The position numbers and the translations under genes are program-made. Shown here in pieces: positions 19,035 through 32,368 of a DNA stretch of 64,000 nucleotides. Each line of letters starts with the position of its first letter. Position 1 is the first letter of the stretch. The notes beneath the pieces are model-generated. The model worked only from the letters and a program-made list of their open reading frames with translations. It searched no databases and was not told where the DNA came from. Where the stretch lies: NCBI RefSeq assembly GCF_043555865.1, contig NZ_JBIGHY010000001.1:974580-1038579 (forward strand), in the 5' to 3' direction. The DNA is from Pelomonas dachongensis (lineage in GTDB: Bacteria; Pseudomonadota; Gammaproteobacteria; Burkholderiales; Burkholderiaceae_C).

Positions 19035-20252
19035 ATGTTCAGTTTCTTCAAGAAGTCGGCCCCGGCCCCCGCGCCCGCCGAAGGGCCCACACTGTTGTCA
19101 GAGGGGTGGACCGTCAAGCCGGCCAGTTCACCCGTGCCAGCGCCCGTGCCCGCGCCCGCCCCCGAAGCGTCCGCGAGTCTGCCTGCGCCGGTGCCTCCGC
19201 AGGCTGCAGCGCCCCTGGCGACAGTGGCGGCCCCGACGCCGGCGCCGGTGGTGGTGCGGCCAGCGGTGCCCGCGCCGCCGCCGCCACCGGCTCCAGCGAC
19301 CGCACCTGCGGCCGCTCCGGTGGCTGTCACCATGCCACCGCCTGCCGCGCCGCCGCGCCAGAGCTGGATGGAGCGCCTGCGCGCCGGCCTGCGCAAGACC
19401 GGCGGCAGCATCGCCGGTGTCTTCACCGGCACCAAAATCGACGACCAGCTCTACGACGAGCTGGAAGAGGTGCTGCTGCTGGCCGACACCGGTGTGAAGG
19501 CCACCCAGTTCCTGCTGGATGACCTGAGGCGCCGCGTCAAGGAGGCCAAGGCCACCGACCCGCAAGCCGTGCGCGGCCTGCTCGTGGACGCGTTGGCCGA
19601 GCTGCTCAAGCCGCTGGAGAAGGGCCTGGAGGTGGGCCGCTACACGCCCACCGTGGTGATGGTCGTGGGCGTCAATGGCGCCGGCAAGACCACCAGCATC
19701 GGCAAGCTGACCCGGCACCTCGCCGAGGCCAACCAGAAGGTGCTGCTGGCTGCGGCCGACACCTTCCGCGCCGCCGCGCGCGAGCAGCTGGGCGTGTGGG
19801 CCGACCGCGCGCAGGTCGAGATCATCAGCCAGGAGGGCGGCGACCCGGCGGCCGTGTCCTTCGATGCGGTGAACGCGGGCCGTGCGCGCGGTGCCGACGT
19901 GGTCATCGCCGACACGGCGGGCCGGCTGCCGACGCAGATCCACCTGATGGAGGAGCTGAAGAAGATCAAGCGCGTCATCACCAAGGCGCAGGCCGACGGG
20001 CCGCACGAGGTGCTGCTGGTGGTGGACGGCAACACCGGCCAGAACGCGCTGAACCAGGTCCGTGCCTTTGACGACGCGCTGGGGCTGACCGGCCTCATCG
20101 TCACCAAGCTGGACGGCACGGCCAAGGGCGGCGTGCTGGCCGCCATCGCGCGCGAGCGGCCGGTGCCGGTCTATTTCATCGGTGTGGGCGAGAAGCTGGA
20201 AGACCTGGAGACCTTCAGCGCGCGCGAGTTCGCGCGGGCGCTGCTGGAATAA
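19035..20252 (+). CDS. ftsY: Signal recognition particle receptor FtsY
   Basis: A 405-residue GTPase that receives the SRP-ribosome complex at the inner membrane. It opens MFSFFKK, the membrane-targeting start usual for FtsY, followed by an alanine/proline-rich linker to about residue 105 and the NG domain. GTPase motifs: G1 GVNGAGKTTSIGKL, DTFRAAAREQL, G3 DTAGRLPTQ and G4 TKLDGTAKGG. An alternative ATG at 19026 would add three residues. It diverges from the rhamnogalacturonan operon across 124 bp. The very proline-rich linker replaces the acidic A domain of enterobacterial FtsY. Confidence 0.96.
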   Translation: MFSFFKKSAPAPAPAEGPTLLSEGWTVKPASSPVPAPVPAPAPEASASLPAPVPPQAAAPLATVAAPTPAPVVVRPAVPAPPPPPAPATAPAAAPVAVTMPPPAAPPRQSWMERLRAGLRKTGGSIAGVFTGTKIDDQLYDELEEVLLLADTGVKATQFLLDDLRRRVKEAKATDPQAVRGLLVDALAELLKPLEKGLEVGRYTPTVVMVVGVNGAGKTTSIGKLTRHLAEANQKVLLAAADTFRAAAREQLGVWADRAQVEIISQEGGDPAAVSFDAVNAGRARGADVVIADTAGRLPTQIHLMEELKKIKRVITKAQADGPHEVLLVVDGNTGQNALNQVRAFDDALGLTGLIVTKLDGTAKGGVLAAIARERPVPVYFIGVGEKLEDLETFSAREFARALLE

Positions 20253-20253
20253 A

Positions 20254-20267
20254 CGCCGGGCCCGGCG
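20254..20267. other. GC-rich palindrome between convergent genes
   Basis: The 14-base perfect palindrome CGCCGGGCCCGGCG sits between the ftsY stop and the convergent DUF2726-like stop. It may help end transcription in both directions, but it has no U-tract, so a terminator call would be weak. Confidence 0.3.
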
Positions 20268-20272
20268 AGGCG

Positions 20273-20806
20273 TCAATGCGCCTGCGGCGTGTCGCTGTAG
20301 TAGCCGGCGCCGCGCGGCTTGGGGAACACCGCGGCGCGCAGCTTGCCGATGTCATCGCCATGCCAGTCGCGCTCCCACAGCGCCACCGGCAGGTCGGTCG
20401 CGGCCAGCACGCGCAGCAGCCGCTCGCGCTTGATCTGCTGACGCGGCTGGTCGTCCGGCACCGGCATCAGCACCACCGCTCGCACATAGCCGTGCTCGTC
20501 GCACAGCGCGAAGTCCGCGGTCAGCAGGCCGGTGCGCGACAGCCACTCGCGGTAGGAGTGCTTGCGCGGCACGCGCACGACCCGGTGCAGTGGCAGCTGG
20601 GCCAGCAGGAAACCCTTGGGGTGCTCCAGTGCCAGCGCCTGGGCCAGCGATTTGTAGGCATGCCGCTCCGCGCTCGCCAGCACGCGCGCCGGCGTGGGCG
20701 GCCAGCGCATCACGGTGTCCGAGATGTCCGTTGGCGGATCGATGTCCTGGCCGGCCAGGCGGTTCAGCCAAGCGCCCATGGCGCGGGGGAGGTGAAGATT
20801 CAGCAT
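20273..20806 (-). CDS. DUF2726-like protein
   Basis: A 177-residue protein. The part from about residue 70 resembles DUF2726: LHRVVRVPRK, then LTADFALCDEHGYVRAVVLM, then a conserved arginine/lysine-rich helix and VALWERDWH, a layout shared with restriction-endonuclease-like domains of that family. The start at 20806 (MLNLHLPRAMGAW) was chosen because the longer frame upstream is arginine-rich and resembles non-coding translation. It converges on ftsY. The function is unknown. Confidence 0.65.
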   Translation of the reverse strand: MLNLHLPRAMGAWLNRLAGQDIDPPTDISDTVMRWPPTPARVLASAERHAYKSLAQALALEHPKGFLLAQLPLHRVVRVPRKHSYREWLSRTGLLTADFALCDEHGYVRAVVLMPVPDDQPRQQIKRERLLRVLAATDLPVALWERDWHGDDIGKLRAAVFPKPRGAGYYSDTPQAH

Positions 20807-20998
20807 GCGCTGCACACTAGCGGCGGCGCCGGGTCTTGACCATGCGCGCGTGTCCCACGAACCTGGGGGTAAGTGTGTACGCATGTGTCGCGCTCCGCAG
20901 CAACCCTTAAGGGCAGTCCTTGGTGCGCGCACCCTGACCGATGGCATGGGCCGCGGGACTGCCTATGCTGCGGGTCTTTCCATTCGACCGAGGCCCGC

Positions 20999-23050
20999 AT
21001 GTCACGCCCCCCGCTCCTGCTTCCGCTGACCCTGGCGCTCGCCGCCGTGTTGCCGACCGCCGCGCATGCTGCCGATGCCCGCAAGGCGGCCATCACCGTT
21101 GGCGACACGCCGTTGATCCCGCGCACCGCGCTGTTCGGCAACCCGGTCAAGGCGGGCGCGCAGCTGAGCCCGGACGGCCAATGGCTGTCGTGGATGGCGC
21201 CGGTGAACGGCGTGATGAACGTCTGGGTGGCGCCGGCCGACAAGCCCGACGCCGCCAAGGCCGTCACGGACTCCAAGGACCGCCCCATCCCTGGCCATTT
21301 CTGGTCGGGCAACAGCGAGCAACTGCTGTTCGTCAAGGACAACGCGGGCGACGAGAACTTCCGCCTCTACGGCGTGGACGTTAAGACCGGTGCGCAGCGC
21401 GACTACACACCGTTCGACAAGGTGCGCGTGCGCATGATCGGCGGTTCGCGCAAGCGCGTGGACGAAGTGCTGGTAGGCATCAACAACCGCGATCCGCGCT
21501 GGCACGACGTGCACCAGCTGAACCTGAAGACCGGCGAGCTGAAGCTGGTCATGAAGGGCGACGGCTTCGCCGGTTTCGAGACCGACGACGACCTGCAGGT
21601 GCGCCTGGGCGCGCGCCCCAACGCCGCTGGCGGCACTGACTATTTCCAGGTCAAGGACGGCGCGGTCGCCGACAAGCCGTTCCTGAGCACCAGTCTGGAA
21701 GACAACGCGACCGGCCCCATCGGCTACACCGCCGACGGCAAGACCTTGTACTGGCGCGACTCGCGCGACCGCGACACCACGGCCGTGTTTGCCGAAGACA
21801 CCGCCACCGGCAAGCGCACGCTGATCGCACAGGACGCCCGCGCCGACCTCGGGCAGACGCTGCGCAACACCGCCACCGGCGAGGTGCAGGCCTATGCGGT
21901 CGACTACCTGACCACGGAGTGGCACTTCGTCGACAAGACCTTGAAGGCCGACTTCGACTGGTTGCAGAAGCAACTGGGCAAGGGCGAGGTTTTCGTCAGC
22001 AGCCGCACGCGCGCCGACGACAAGTGGATCGTCGGCATCGACCCGGTGTCCAAGGTCTCCGCCACCTACCTGTACGACCGCAAAGCCAAGAAGCTGTCGC
22101 CGCTGTACGTCGCGCGGCCCGAGCTGCAGAACGCGCCGCTGGTGCCGATGCACGCGGTCGAGATCACGTCGCGCGACGGCCTGACGCTGCCCAGCTACCT
22201 GACGCTGCCGTCAGGCGCCGACAAGAACGCCGACGGCAAGGCCGAGCAGGCCGTGCCGATGGTGCTGCTGGTGCACGGCGGACCCTGGGGACGCGACGGC
22301 TACGGCTACAACGGCACGCACCAGTGGCTGGCCAACCGCGGCTACGCGGTGCTGTCGGTGAACTTCCGCGCCTCCACGGGCTTCGGCAAGAAATTCCTGA
22401 ATGCGGGCAACAAGCAGTGGGGCCTGGCCATGCACGACGACCTGATCGACGCCGTGAACTGGGCGGTCAAGCAGGGCGTCACCAGCGCCGACAAGGTTGC
22501 CATCATGGGCGGCAGCTACGGCGGCTACGCGGCGCTGGCCGGGCTGACCTTCACACCCACCACCTTCGCCTGCGCGGTGGACATCGTCGGCCCGTCCAAC
22601 CTGGAGACGCTGCTGGGCACCATCCCGCCGTACTGGGAGGCCGGCAAGAAGCAGATGTACAGCCGCATGGGCGACCCGACGACGGACGATGGCAAGGCCA
22701 TCCTGCGCGCCGCGTCGCCGCTGTACAAGGCCGACCAGATCGTGCGCCCGCTGCTGATCGGCCAGGGCGCCAACGACCCGCGCGTGAAGCAGGCGGAAAG
22801 TGACCAGATCGTGCAGGCCATGCAGGCCAAGAACATCCCGGTCACCTACGTGCTGTACCCGGACGAGGGCCACGGCTTTGCCAAGCCGAACAACCGCATC
22901 GGCTTCAACGCAATCGCCGAGACCTTCCTGGGCAACTGCCTGGGCGGCCGCGTCGAACCGCTGGGCGAAACGGTGCGGGCGTCGACGGCGCAGATCGCGC
23001 ACGGCGCCGACTTCCTGCCGGGCCTGAAGGCAGCGGCCGAGAAGAAGTAG
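20999..23050 (+). CDS. Exported S9 prolyl oligopeptidase-family peptidase
   Basis: A 683-residue serine peptidase of the dipeptidyl/acylaminoacyl peptidase type. The signal peptide starts MSRPPLLLPLTLALAAVLP and ends AHAA. Residues about 50-400 are a beta-propeller, and the C-terminal alpha/beta-hydrolase has GGPWGRDGYG, the nucleophile in GGS506YGGYAAL, the aspartate near GANDPRVK and the histidine in PDEGHGFAKPNN. The start at 20999 fits the signal peptide; upstream in-frame sequence has no coding character. It probably degrades peptides in the periplasm. It is a single gene flanked by a convergent ffh. Confidence 0.92.
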   Translation: MSRPPLLLPLTLALAAVLPTAAHAADARKAAITVGDTPLIPRTALFGNPVKAGAQLSPDGQWLSWMAPVNGVMNVWVAPADKPDAAKAVTDSKDRPIPGHFWSGNSEQLLFVKDNAGDENFRLYGVDVKTGAQRDYTPFDKVRVRMIGGSRKRVDEVLVGINNRDPRWHDVHQLNLKTGELKLVMKGDGFAGFETDDDLQVRLGARPNAAGGTDYFQVKDGAVADKPFLSTSLEDNATGPIGYTADGKTLYWRDSRDRDTTAVFAEDTATGKRTLIAQDARADLGQTLRNTATGEVQAYAVDYLTTEWHFVDKTLKADFDWLQKQLGKGEVFVSSRTRADDKWIVGIDPVSKVSATYLYDRKAKKLSPLYVARPELQNAPLVPMHAVEITSRDGLTLPSYLTLPSGADKNADGKAEQAVPMVLLVHGGPWGRDGYGYNGTHQWLANRGYAVLSVNFRASTGFGKKFLNAGNKQWGLAMHDDLIDAVNWAVKQGVTSADKVAIMGGSYGGYAALAGLTFTPTTFACAVDIVGPSNLETLLGTIPPYWEAGKKQMYSRMGDPTTDDGKAILRAASPLYKADQIVRPLLIGQGANDPRVKQAESDQIVQAMQAKNIPVTYVLYPDEGHGFAKPNNRIGFNAIAETFLGNCLGGRVEPLGETVRASTAQIAHGADFLPGLKAAAEKK

Positions 23051-23130
23051 GCATCCCATCGGATGACAGAGGCCGCAAGGCCGACTCATCCAGCAGCAGC
23101 CGTGGAACCGGCTTTGCCTGGCCACTGGCT

Positions 23131-23152
23131 GCGCCCCCTTTAGGGGGGGCGC
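23131..23152. terminator. GC-rich hairpin between convergent S9 peptidase and ffh genes
   Basis: Stem GCGCCCCC (23131-23138) pairs with GGGGGCGC (23145-23152) around a short loop rich in T and G. It lies between two convergent stops (23050 and 23174), where a bidirectional transcription end is expected. The preceding 80 bases are non-coding and resemble the intergenic filler often seen after genes in Burkholderiales. There is no clear U-tract. Confidence 0.45.
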
Positions 23153-23173
23153 ATCAAGCGCCTCGGCGGTGGG

Positions 23174-24556
23174 CTACATCCCGGGCAGGCCGCCCTTCAT
23201 GCCGCCGAGCTTCTTCATCATCTTCATGAGGCCGCCGCCCTTCATCTTCTTCATCATGCCCTGCATCTGGTCGTACTGGTTCAGCAGGCGGTTCACCTCC
23301 TGGACCTGCACGCCGGCGCCAGCGGCAATGCGGCGCTTGCGGCTGGCCTTGGTCTTGCCGTCCATCAGCAGGGCAGGGTGGGCGCGCTCCTTGGCACTCA
23401 TCGCGCGCAGGATGCCTTCCATGCGCTTCATGTCGCGCTCGGCGCGGTCCATGTCGGCCTGGCCGGGCTGCTTGTTGCCCATCATGTTGGTGGGCAGCTT
23501 GTCCATCAGGCCACCCAGGCCGCCCATCTTCTTCATCTGCGCAATCTGCTGCAGGAAGTCGTTCAGGTCGAAGCCGCTGCCGTCCTTCAGCTTCTGAGCA
23601 AAGGCCTGCGCGTCCGCCAGGTCCACGCTCTGCGTGACCTGCTCCACCAGTGCGACGATGTCGCCCATGCCCAGCACGCGGCCGGCATGGCGCTCGGCGT
23701 CGAACACCTCCAGGCCGTCGATCTTTTCTGACACGCCGGCGAACTTGATCGGCGCGCCAGTGATCTGGCGCACCGACAGCGCCGCGCCGCCGCGCGAGTC
23801 GCCGTCCAGCTTGGTCAGGATGACGCCGGTCAGCGGCAGCGCTTCCTTGAACGCCTTGGCCGTGTTGATCGCATCCTGGCCCTGCATCGCGTCGACGACG
23901 AACAGCGTCTCGACCGGGTTGATGGCCGCGTGCAGCTCCTTGATCTCGGCCATCAAGGCCTCGTCGATGGCCAGGCGGCCGGCGGTGTCGACCAGCAGCA
24001 CGTCGAAGTAGTGACGGCGGGCGTGGTCCAGTGCGGCCAGCGCGATGTCGCGCGGCTTCTGGCCGGGGTCGGATGGGAACCACTCGCCGCCGGCCTGCTT
24101 GGTCACCGTCTTCAACTGCTCGATGGCGGCCGGGCGGTAGACGTCGGCGGAGACCGTCAGCACCTTCTTCTTGCGCTTATCGATCAGGTGCTTGGTCAGC
24201 TTGGCGGTCGTGGTCGTCTTGCCGGCGCCTTGCAAGCCGGCCATGAGGATGACGGCGGGCGGCTGGGCGGCCAGGTTGATGTCGGCCACACCCTCGCCCA
24301 TGGTGGCGGCGAGTTCCTTGTGGACGACCGAGACCAGCACCTGGCCCGGGTTCAGCGACCCGACGACCTCCTGGCCTAGCGCCTTGTCCTTCACGCGGGC
24401 GATGAAGTCGCGCACCACGGGCAGGGCCACGTCCGCTTCGAGCAGAGCCATGCGCACCTCGCGCAGCATGTCCTGGACGTTGCTCTCGGTGATGCGGGCC
24501 TGGCCGCGCATCGTCTTGACGAGGCGACTCAGGCGGTCGGTGAGGTTGGATGCCAT
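23174..24556 (-). CDS. ffh: Signal recognition particle protein Ffh
   Basis: A 460-residue SRP54 GTPase that binds signal sequences and 4.5S RNA. It starts MASNLTDRLSRLVKTMRGQA. The NG domain has GLQGAGKTTTTAKL, DVYRPAAIEQL, DTAGRLAIDEAL and TKLDGDSRGG; the M domain (about 300-460) is methionine-rich, with the RNA-binding GSG-like region and a long run of K, M and G to the end at PGM. Start 24556 was chosen over an upstream in-frame ATG because it matches the universal Ffh N-terminus. The gene diverges from the cytochrome c assembly-like gene with a 58-bp gap, conserved order in Burkholderiales. Confidence 0.97.
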   Translation of the reverse strand: MASNLTDRLSRLVKTMRGQARITESNVQDMLREVRMALLEADVALPVVRDFIARVKDKALGQEVVGSLNPGQVLVSVVHKELAATMGEGVADINLAAQPPAVILMAGLQGAGKTTTTAKLTKHLIDKRKKKVLTVSADVYRPAAIEQLKTVTKQAGGEWFPSDPGQKPRDIALAALDHARRHYFDVLLVDTAGRLAIDEALMAEIKELHAAINPVETLFVVDAMQGQDAINTAKAFKEALPLTGVILTKLDGDSRGGAALSVRQITGAPIKFAGVSEKIDGLEVFDAERHAGRVLGMGDIVALVEQVTQSVDLADAQAFAQKLKDGSGFDLNDFLQQIAQMKKMGGLGGLMDKLPTNMMGNKQPGQADMDRAERDMKRMEGILRAMSAKERAHPALLMDGKTKASRKRRIAAGAGVQVQEVNRLLNQYDQMQGMMKKMKGGGLMKMMKKLGGMKGGLPGM

Positions 24557-24614
24557 GGGTTTCGGAGGGGCCGGGTCGCCAGAACGGCGTGAGGCCAAAA
24601 GTACACTGCGTGCC

Positions 24615-25484
24615 ATGAGTTTATCGCCCGCCCCCCTCGGAGACGCCGTTGCCTTTGCTGGCAGCCCCGGGCCGAGCGTGGCGCTCGCGGTGGCCAGCGG
24701 GCTGGCGCTGCTGGGCTATGTGTGGGTGGGCCTGTTGCGCGCCCGCGCGTCCGAGGGCGATGCCATCGTGCGCCGCCCGCTGCGCTCCGTGCCGCCGATG
24801 GCGCTGGCCTGGACTGCGCATTTCATCGCGCTGTTCATCGACATCAGTGGCTATGGCCTGGCCACGCCTGGCGCGCGCTTCGGCTTTGCGCCGGCGCTGT
24901 CGATGACGGCCTGGCTGGTGCTGACCGTCTATCTGATCGAAAGCCGCTTCCTGCCACTGCACAGCGTGCGCCGCGTGCTGGCCTGGCTGGCGGCGGTGGC
25001 CGTGCTGCTGGCCTGGAGTTTTCCCGGCGAGAGCCGGCCACAGGCGGCCTCGCCCTGGGCGCCGCTGCACTGGGTGCTGGGTCTAGCGTCCTACGGCCTG
25101 TTCGGCGTGGCCGTGCTGCATGCGGCCCTGATGAACCGTGCCGAGCTGCAGCTGCGCCGCAAGCAGTCCACGCCCGGCGGGTTGCCGCTGCTGCAGCTGG
25201 AGCGGCTGACCTTCAATTTCGTCGCGGCCGGCGTGGGCGTGCTGTCGCTTGCCATCGTGCTGGGGTGGTGGTTCACGCCGCACTGGAAGTGGGATCACAA
25301 GAACCTGCTGGCGGTGCTGGGCTGGCTGGTGCTGGCCGGGCTGCTGGTGGGCCGGCGCATCTACGGCTGGCGCGGCCGGCGCGCGACACGCTGGCTGTAC
25401 GCCGGCGCTGCGCTGTTGCTGCTGTCCTATGCCGGGTCGCGCTTCGTGCTGGAAGTAGTGCTGCAGCGGGGAGCTGGCGCATGA
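24615..25484 (+). CDS. Cytochrome c assembly-like membrane protein (CcsA/YpjD/HemX type)
   Basis: A 289-residue inner-membrane protein with about eight hydrophobic helices. It contains the LHWVLGLASYGLFGVAVLHA segment and WDHKNLLAVLGWLVL, which match the heme-handling WWD-like region and histidines of CcsA/YpjD proteins; FTPHWKWDHKN holds a short tryptophan-rich patch. It is encoded beside ffh in many beta- and gammaproteobacteria (ypjD), and its precise role there is not settled. Its stop overlaps the next start (ATGA). Confidence 0.82.
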   Translation: MSLSPAPLGDAVAFAGSPGPSVALAVASGLALLGYVWVGLLRARASEGDAIVRRPLRSVPPMALAWTAHFIALFIDISGYGLATPGARFGFAPALSMTAWLVLTVYLIESRFLPLHSVRRVLAWLAAVAVLLAWSFPGESRPQAASPWAPLHWVLGLASYGLFGVAVLHAALMNRAELQLRRKQSTPGGLPLLQLERLTFNFVAAGVGVLSLAIVLGWWFTPHWKWDHKNLLAVLGWLVLAGLLVGRRIYGWRGRRATRWLYAGAALLLLSYAGSRFVLEVVLQRGAGA

Positions 25485-25732
25485 AGTACGTGCTGCTGCT
25501 GGCGGTGCTCGCAATTCTCTTCTTCGTGCTGGGCGCCAAGCGCGCCAGGGGCGCGAAGGAGCGTGAGCCCGAGGCCCGCAGGCCCGCCGAACCGGCGCGG
25601 CCGAAGGCGATGCTTAGCTGTGCCGAATGCGGCATGCACCTGCCGGCCGACGAGACGCTGCCGGGCAAGGGCGGCGTGTTCTGCAGCGCGGCGCACCGGG
25701 CCAGCTTCGAGTCCCGCCAGGGGCCTGCTTGA
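25481..25732 (+). CDS. PP0621-family small membrane-anchored zinc-ribbon-like protein
   Basis: An 83-residue protein with an N-terminal membrane helix (YVLLLAVLAILFFVLGA), a charged linker and a C-terminal metal-binding motif with C-A-E-C and a later F-C-S-x-x-H. This is the layout of the PP0621 family, usually found between ypjD-like and pilS genes. It overlaps its neighbours at both ends (ATGA upstream, TTGA downstream). The function is unknown; zinc binding is inferred from the cysteines. Confidence 0.8.
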   Translation: MKYVLLLAVLAILFFVLGAKRARGAKEREPEARRPAEPARPKAMLSCAECGMHLPADETLPGKGGVFCSAAHRASFESRQGPA

Positions 25733-27429
25733 GCCCGGACTCGACGCTGAACTCCCAGCTCGATCCGGCCTCCGGGCGCGACAGCTGGTTCGTCGAGTCG
25801 GCGCCGGCGGAGCATGCTGACAGCAGCACGACCTTCGAGCGGCTTTACCGCGCCTTTCTCGCGGCCCGGGCCGCGCTGGGCCTGGCGCTGATCGCGGCCC
25901 AGTTGGTGGCCGCTGCGCTGGGCACGCCGCCGGCCTCGTCGACGCTGACGCTGAGCGCGTCGTATGCGTTCGCGGCCGTGGCGTTGTGGTTGTTGCCGCC
26001 GCTGCGCCGCGGCGTGACGGCGCGCAGCATGGCGCGTGTCAGCAGCCCGCACTGGTGGGCTGCCATCGGCGTGGACCTGGTGCTGTTCGGCGTGCTGCAG
26101 GCGTTGGACCCGAGCGGCGTGAACTACGGCGCGCTGTTCGTCATGCCGGTGCTGATGGCGGCGGTGCTGAGCCCGCGCTTGCTGGCGCTGGCGACGGCGG
26201 CGGTGGCGACGCTGGCGCTGTTGGCGGCGTCGAGCTGGTCGCTGCTGCTGCTCGGCGTGGATGTTGGCCTGAAGACGACGCAGGCCGGGCTGGTGGGCGG
26301 CGGCCTGTTCGCCGTCAGCCTGCTGGCCGGCGAGCTGAGCGCGCGGCTGGCCCGCGAGGAACGGGCCGCGCGCGGCAGCCTGGCGCTGGCCCGCCAGCAG
26401 GAGCAGCTGAACCGCCTGGTCATCGACGAGATGCAGGAAGGCGTGCTGGTGGTAGACCGCCGTGGCCGCGTGCGCGCCAGCAACCCGGCGTCGCGAACCT
26501 TGCTGGGCGCGGATGGCGGTGAGTTGAGCTGGCAACTGCGTGGCCGGCCCGACTGGCAGCCGCTGGCGCTGGCGCTGGAGGAGGCCTACGCCGGCGGCCG
26601 CGGTGCCGAGCTGGACGTGGCGCTGCCGCTGCCTGGCGGCATCAGCCGAAGCCTGCGCCTGCGGCTGCGCTTCACCCGCCAGCGTGAGGGCAGCGAGGAG
26701 CTATGCGTGATGTTCGTGGAGGACAACCGCGAGCTGCTGGCTCGCACGCGCCAGGAGAAGCTGGCCGCGATGGGCCGCGTGTCGGCCGGCATCGCGCACG
26801 AGATCCGCAACCCGCTGGCGGCGATTGCCCAGGCCAATGCGCTGATCGCCGAGGACGTGGCGGGCATGCGCGCCGAGGAGCTGACGCGGATGGTGGCGTC
26901 CAACGTGCAGCGGCTCAAGCGCCTTGTGGACGACGTGACCGAGGTGGCGCCCGGCGTGCAGCCCGACACGCTGGCGCTGGACGCCAGCGCGCTGGTGCAC
27001 GAAACCTGCGTGGACTGGGCGCTGGTCAACGGCATCGAGGCCGGTCCGCAGAGCCGCTTCAGGCTGCAGGTGGCCGCGCCCGATTTGGTCGCGCTGTTCG
27101 ACGCCGAGCACCTGCGCCGCATCCTGGTCAACCTGCTGGACAACGCGCTGCGGCACGCGCAGGACGGGCCCGACACGGTTGGCGTGCGGCTGGCGCGCCA
27201 GGGCGATGCGCTGGAGCTGACGGTGCGCAGCGCCGGCCTGCCGGTGGCGCCCGAGGTCGAGCGCCACCTGTTCGAGCCGTTCTTCTCGACGCGCAGCCGT
27301 GGCACGGGGCTGGGCCTCTATATTTGCCGTGAGCTGTGCGAGCGCCACGGCGCGCGCATCGATTTCCGCCGCGCCAGCGATGCGGCGGCCAACGAGTTCT
27401 GCGTGCGTCTGCGCATGCCCGGCATCTGA
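25729..27429 (+). CDS. pilS: PilS-like sensor histidine kinase
   Basis: A 566-residue membrane kinase upstream of pilR. Six hydrophobic helices lie between about residues 40 and 200. A PAS-like segment follows (MQEGVLVVDRRGRVRASNPASR, about 230-320), then the H-box GRVSAGIAHEIRNPL, the N-box LVNLLDNALRHA and a G2 box GTGLGLYICREL. The start is TTG at 25729, overlapping the upstream stop (TTGA); the next in-frame ATG comes far too late. PilS with PilR controls sigma-54-dependent pilin transcription in relatives, but the pilin gene is not in this window. Confidence 0.85.
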   Translation: MSPDSTLNSQLDPASGRDSWFVESAPAEHADSSTTFERLYRAFLAARAALGLALIAAQLVAAALGTPPASSTLTLSASYAFAAVALWLLPPLRRGVTARSMARVSSPHWWAAIGVDLVLFGVLQALDPSGVNYGALFVMPVLMAAVLSPRLLALATAAVATLALLAASSWSLLLLGVDVGLKTTQAGLVGGGLFAVSLLAGELSARLAREERAARGSLALARQQEQLNRLVIDEMQEGVLVVDRRGRVRASNPASRTLLGADGGELSWQLRGRPDWQPLALALEEAYAGGRGAELDVALPLPGGISRSLRLRLRFTRQREGSEELCVMFVEDNRELLARTRQEKLAAMGRVSAGIAHEIRNPLAAIAQANALIAEDVAGMRAEELTRMVASNVQRLKRLVDDVTEVAPGVQPDTLALDASALVHETCVDWALVNGIEAGPQSRFRLQVAAPDLVALFDAEHLRRILVNLLDNALRHAQDGPDTVGVRLARQGDALELTVRSAGLPVAPEVERHLFEPFFSTRSRGTGLGLYICRELCERHGARIDFRRASDAAANEFCVRLRMPGI

Positions 27430-27440
27430 CCCCGCCCGAG

Positions 27441-28928
<1,488 letters not shown>

Positions 28929-29138
28929 GGCTCGGCCTCGGGATTTGCCCTGCTTGAATCCCGCGCGCAGCGCGCTGCGGTCACCGACGCCGCCGCGCAA
29001 ACCCAGCAACGGTGCGGGCTGGCGCGGCCTTCCGGCGCGCTGCCCAATGCTCATGCGGGTTGCGGTGCGCGTGACCCGTGTTGATCGGGCTCGGCGCCGG
29101 AATGGCCGTTTTCTAGGGGGTGCGAGTCACGGGTTTTC

Positions 29139-29154
29139 ACACTATCTGTAGTGC
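29139..29154 (+). promoter_or_regulatory. NrdR box 1 (distal)
   Basis: ACACTATCTGTAGTGC matches the 16-bp NrdR consensus (ACAC, AT-rich core, GTGT-like end) closely. Its centre is 32 bp (about three helical turns) from box 2, the spacing that NrdR, the ATP/dATP-sensing repressor of ribonucleotide reductase genes, requires. It lies just upstream of the -35 element. Confidence 0.85.
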
Positions 29155-29183
29155 TTGAGGGGGCGGGGTGCCACATATATAGT
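29155..29183 (+). promoter_or_regulatory. Sigma-70-type promoter of nrdA
   Basis: A -35 element TTGAGG (29155-29160), a 17-bp spacer and a -10 element TATAGT (29178-29183). The -10 lies inside NrdR box 2, so bound NrdR would block RNA polymerase. Transcription would start near 29190, leaving a leader of about 265 nt before nrdA. The preceding stretch, 28929-29138, shows nothing I can identify. Confidence 0.7.
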
Positions 29184-29186
29184 GTT
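29171..29186 (+). promoter_or_regulatory. NrdR box 2 (proximal)
   Basis: CCACATATATAGTGTT matches the NrdR box consensus and pairs with box 1. It overlaps the -10 hexamer, consistent with repression when dATP is plentiful. Confidence 0.85.
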
Positions 29187-29221
29187 CTCTCGTGTTATTC
29201 TGCCGACCCAGTCGATACCCC

Positions 29222-29443
29222 ATGAACCCCTCCCTGGAAGCGCTGTTTGACGTGGCTTGCTGCCAGTTGCGTCACCCCCAGCGACACCCCAGCGAGCCGC
29301 GCCGCGAAGCCGGCCTCGTCATGGTGAGACCGGGACGCGATTCCGCTTTGGAAACCGCGTGGTCCCCGTTTGAAACCCCTCACGATGCGCTGACCCTCCG
29401 CCGCCAGGTCGGAGTCGCGCATCGCATTGCAGTCTCTCGATAA
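29222..29443 (+). CDS. Possible 73-residue leader ORF upstream of nrdA
   Basis: An open frame begins with ATG in the putative nrdA leader and ends in TAA 11 nt before the nrdA start. The product, opening MNPSLEALFDVACCQLRHPQ, is rich in R, H and P, and I do not recognise it. There is no convincing ribosome-binding site, and the composition is only weakly coding. It could be a chance frame in a long leader or a small protein coupled to nrdA. Low confidence that it is real. Confidence 0.2.
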   Translation: MNPSLEALFDVACCQLRHPQRHPSEPRREAGLVMVRPGRDSALETAWSPFETPHDALTLRRQVGVAHRIAVSR

Positions 29444-29454
29444 AGGATTCCGTC

Positions 29455-32361
<2,907 letters not shown>

Positions 32362-32368
32362 ATGAAGC

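Noticed and set aside
23051..23130. Possible small gene between the S9 peptidase and ffh
   Set aside because: There is no start with a binding site and no coding bias; it looks like non-coding filler before a hairpin.
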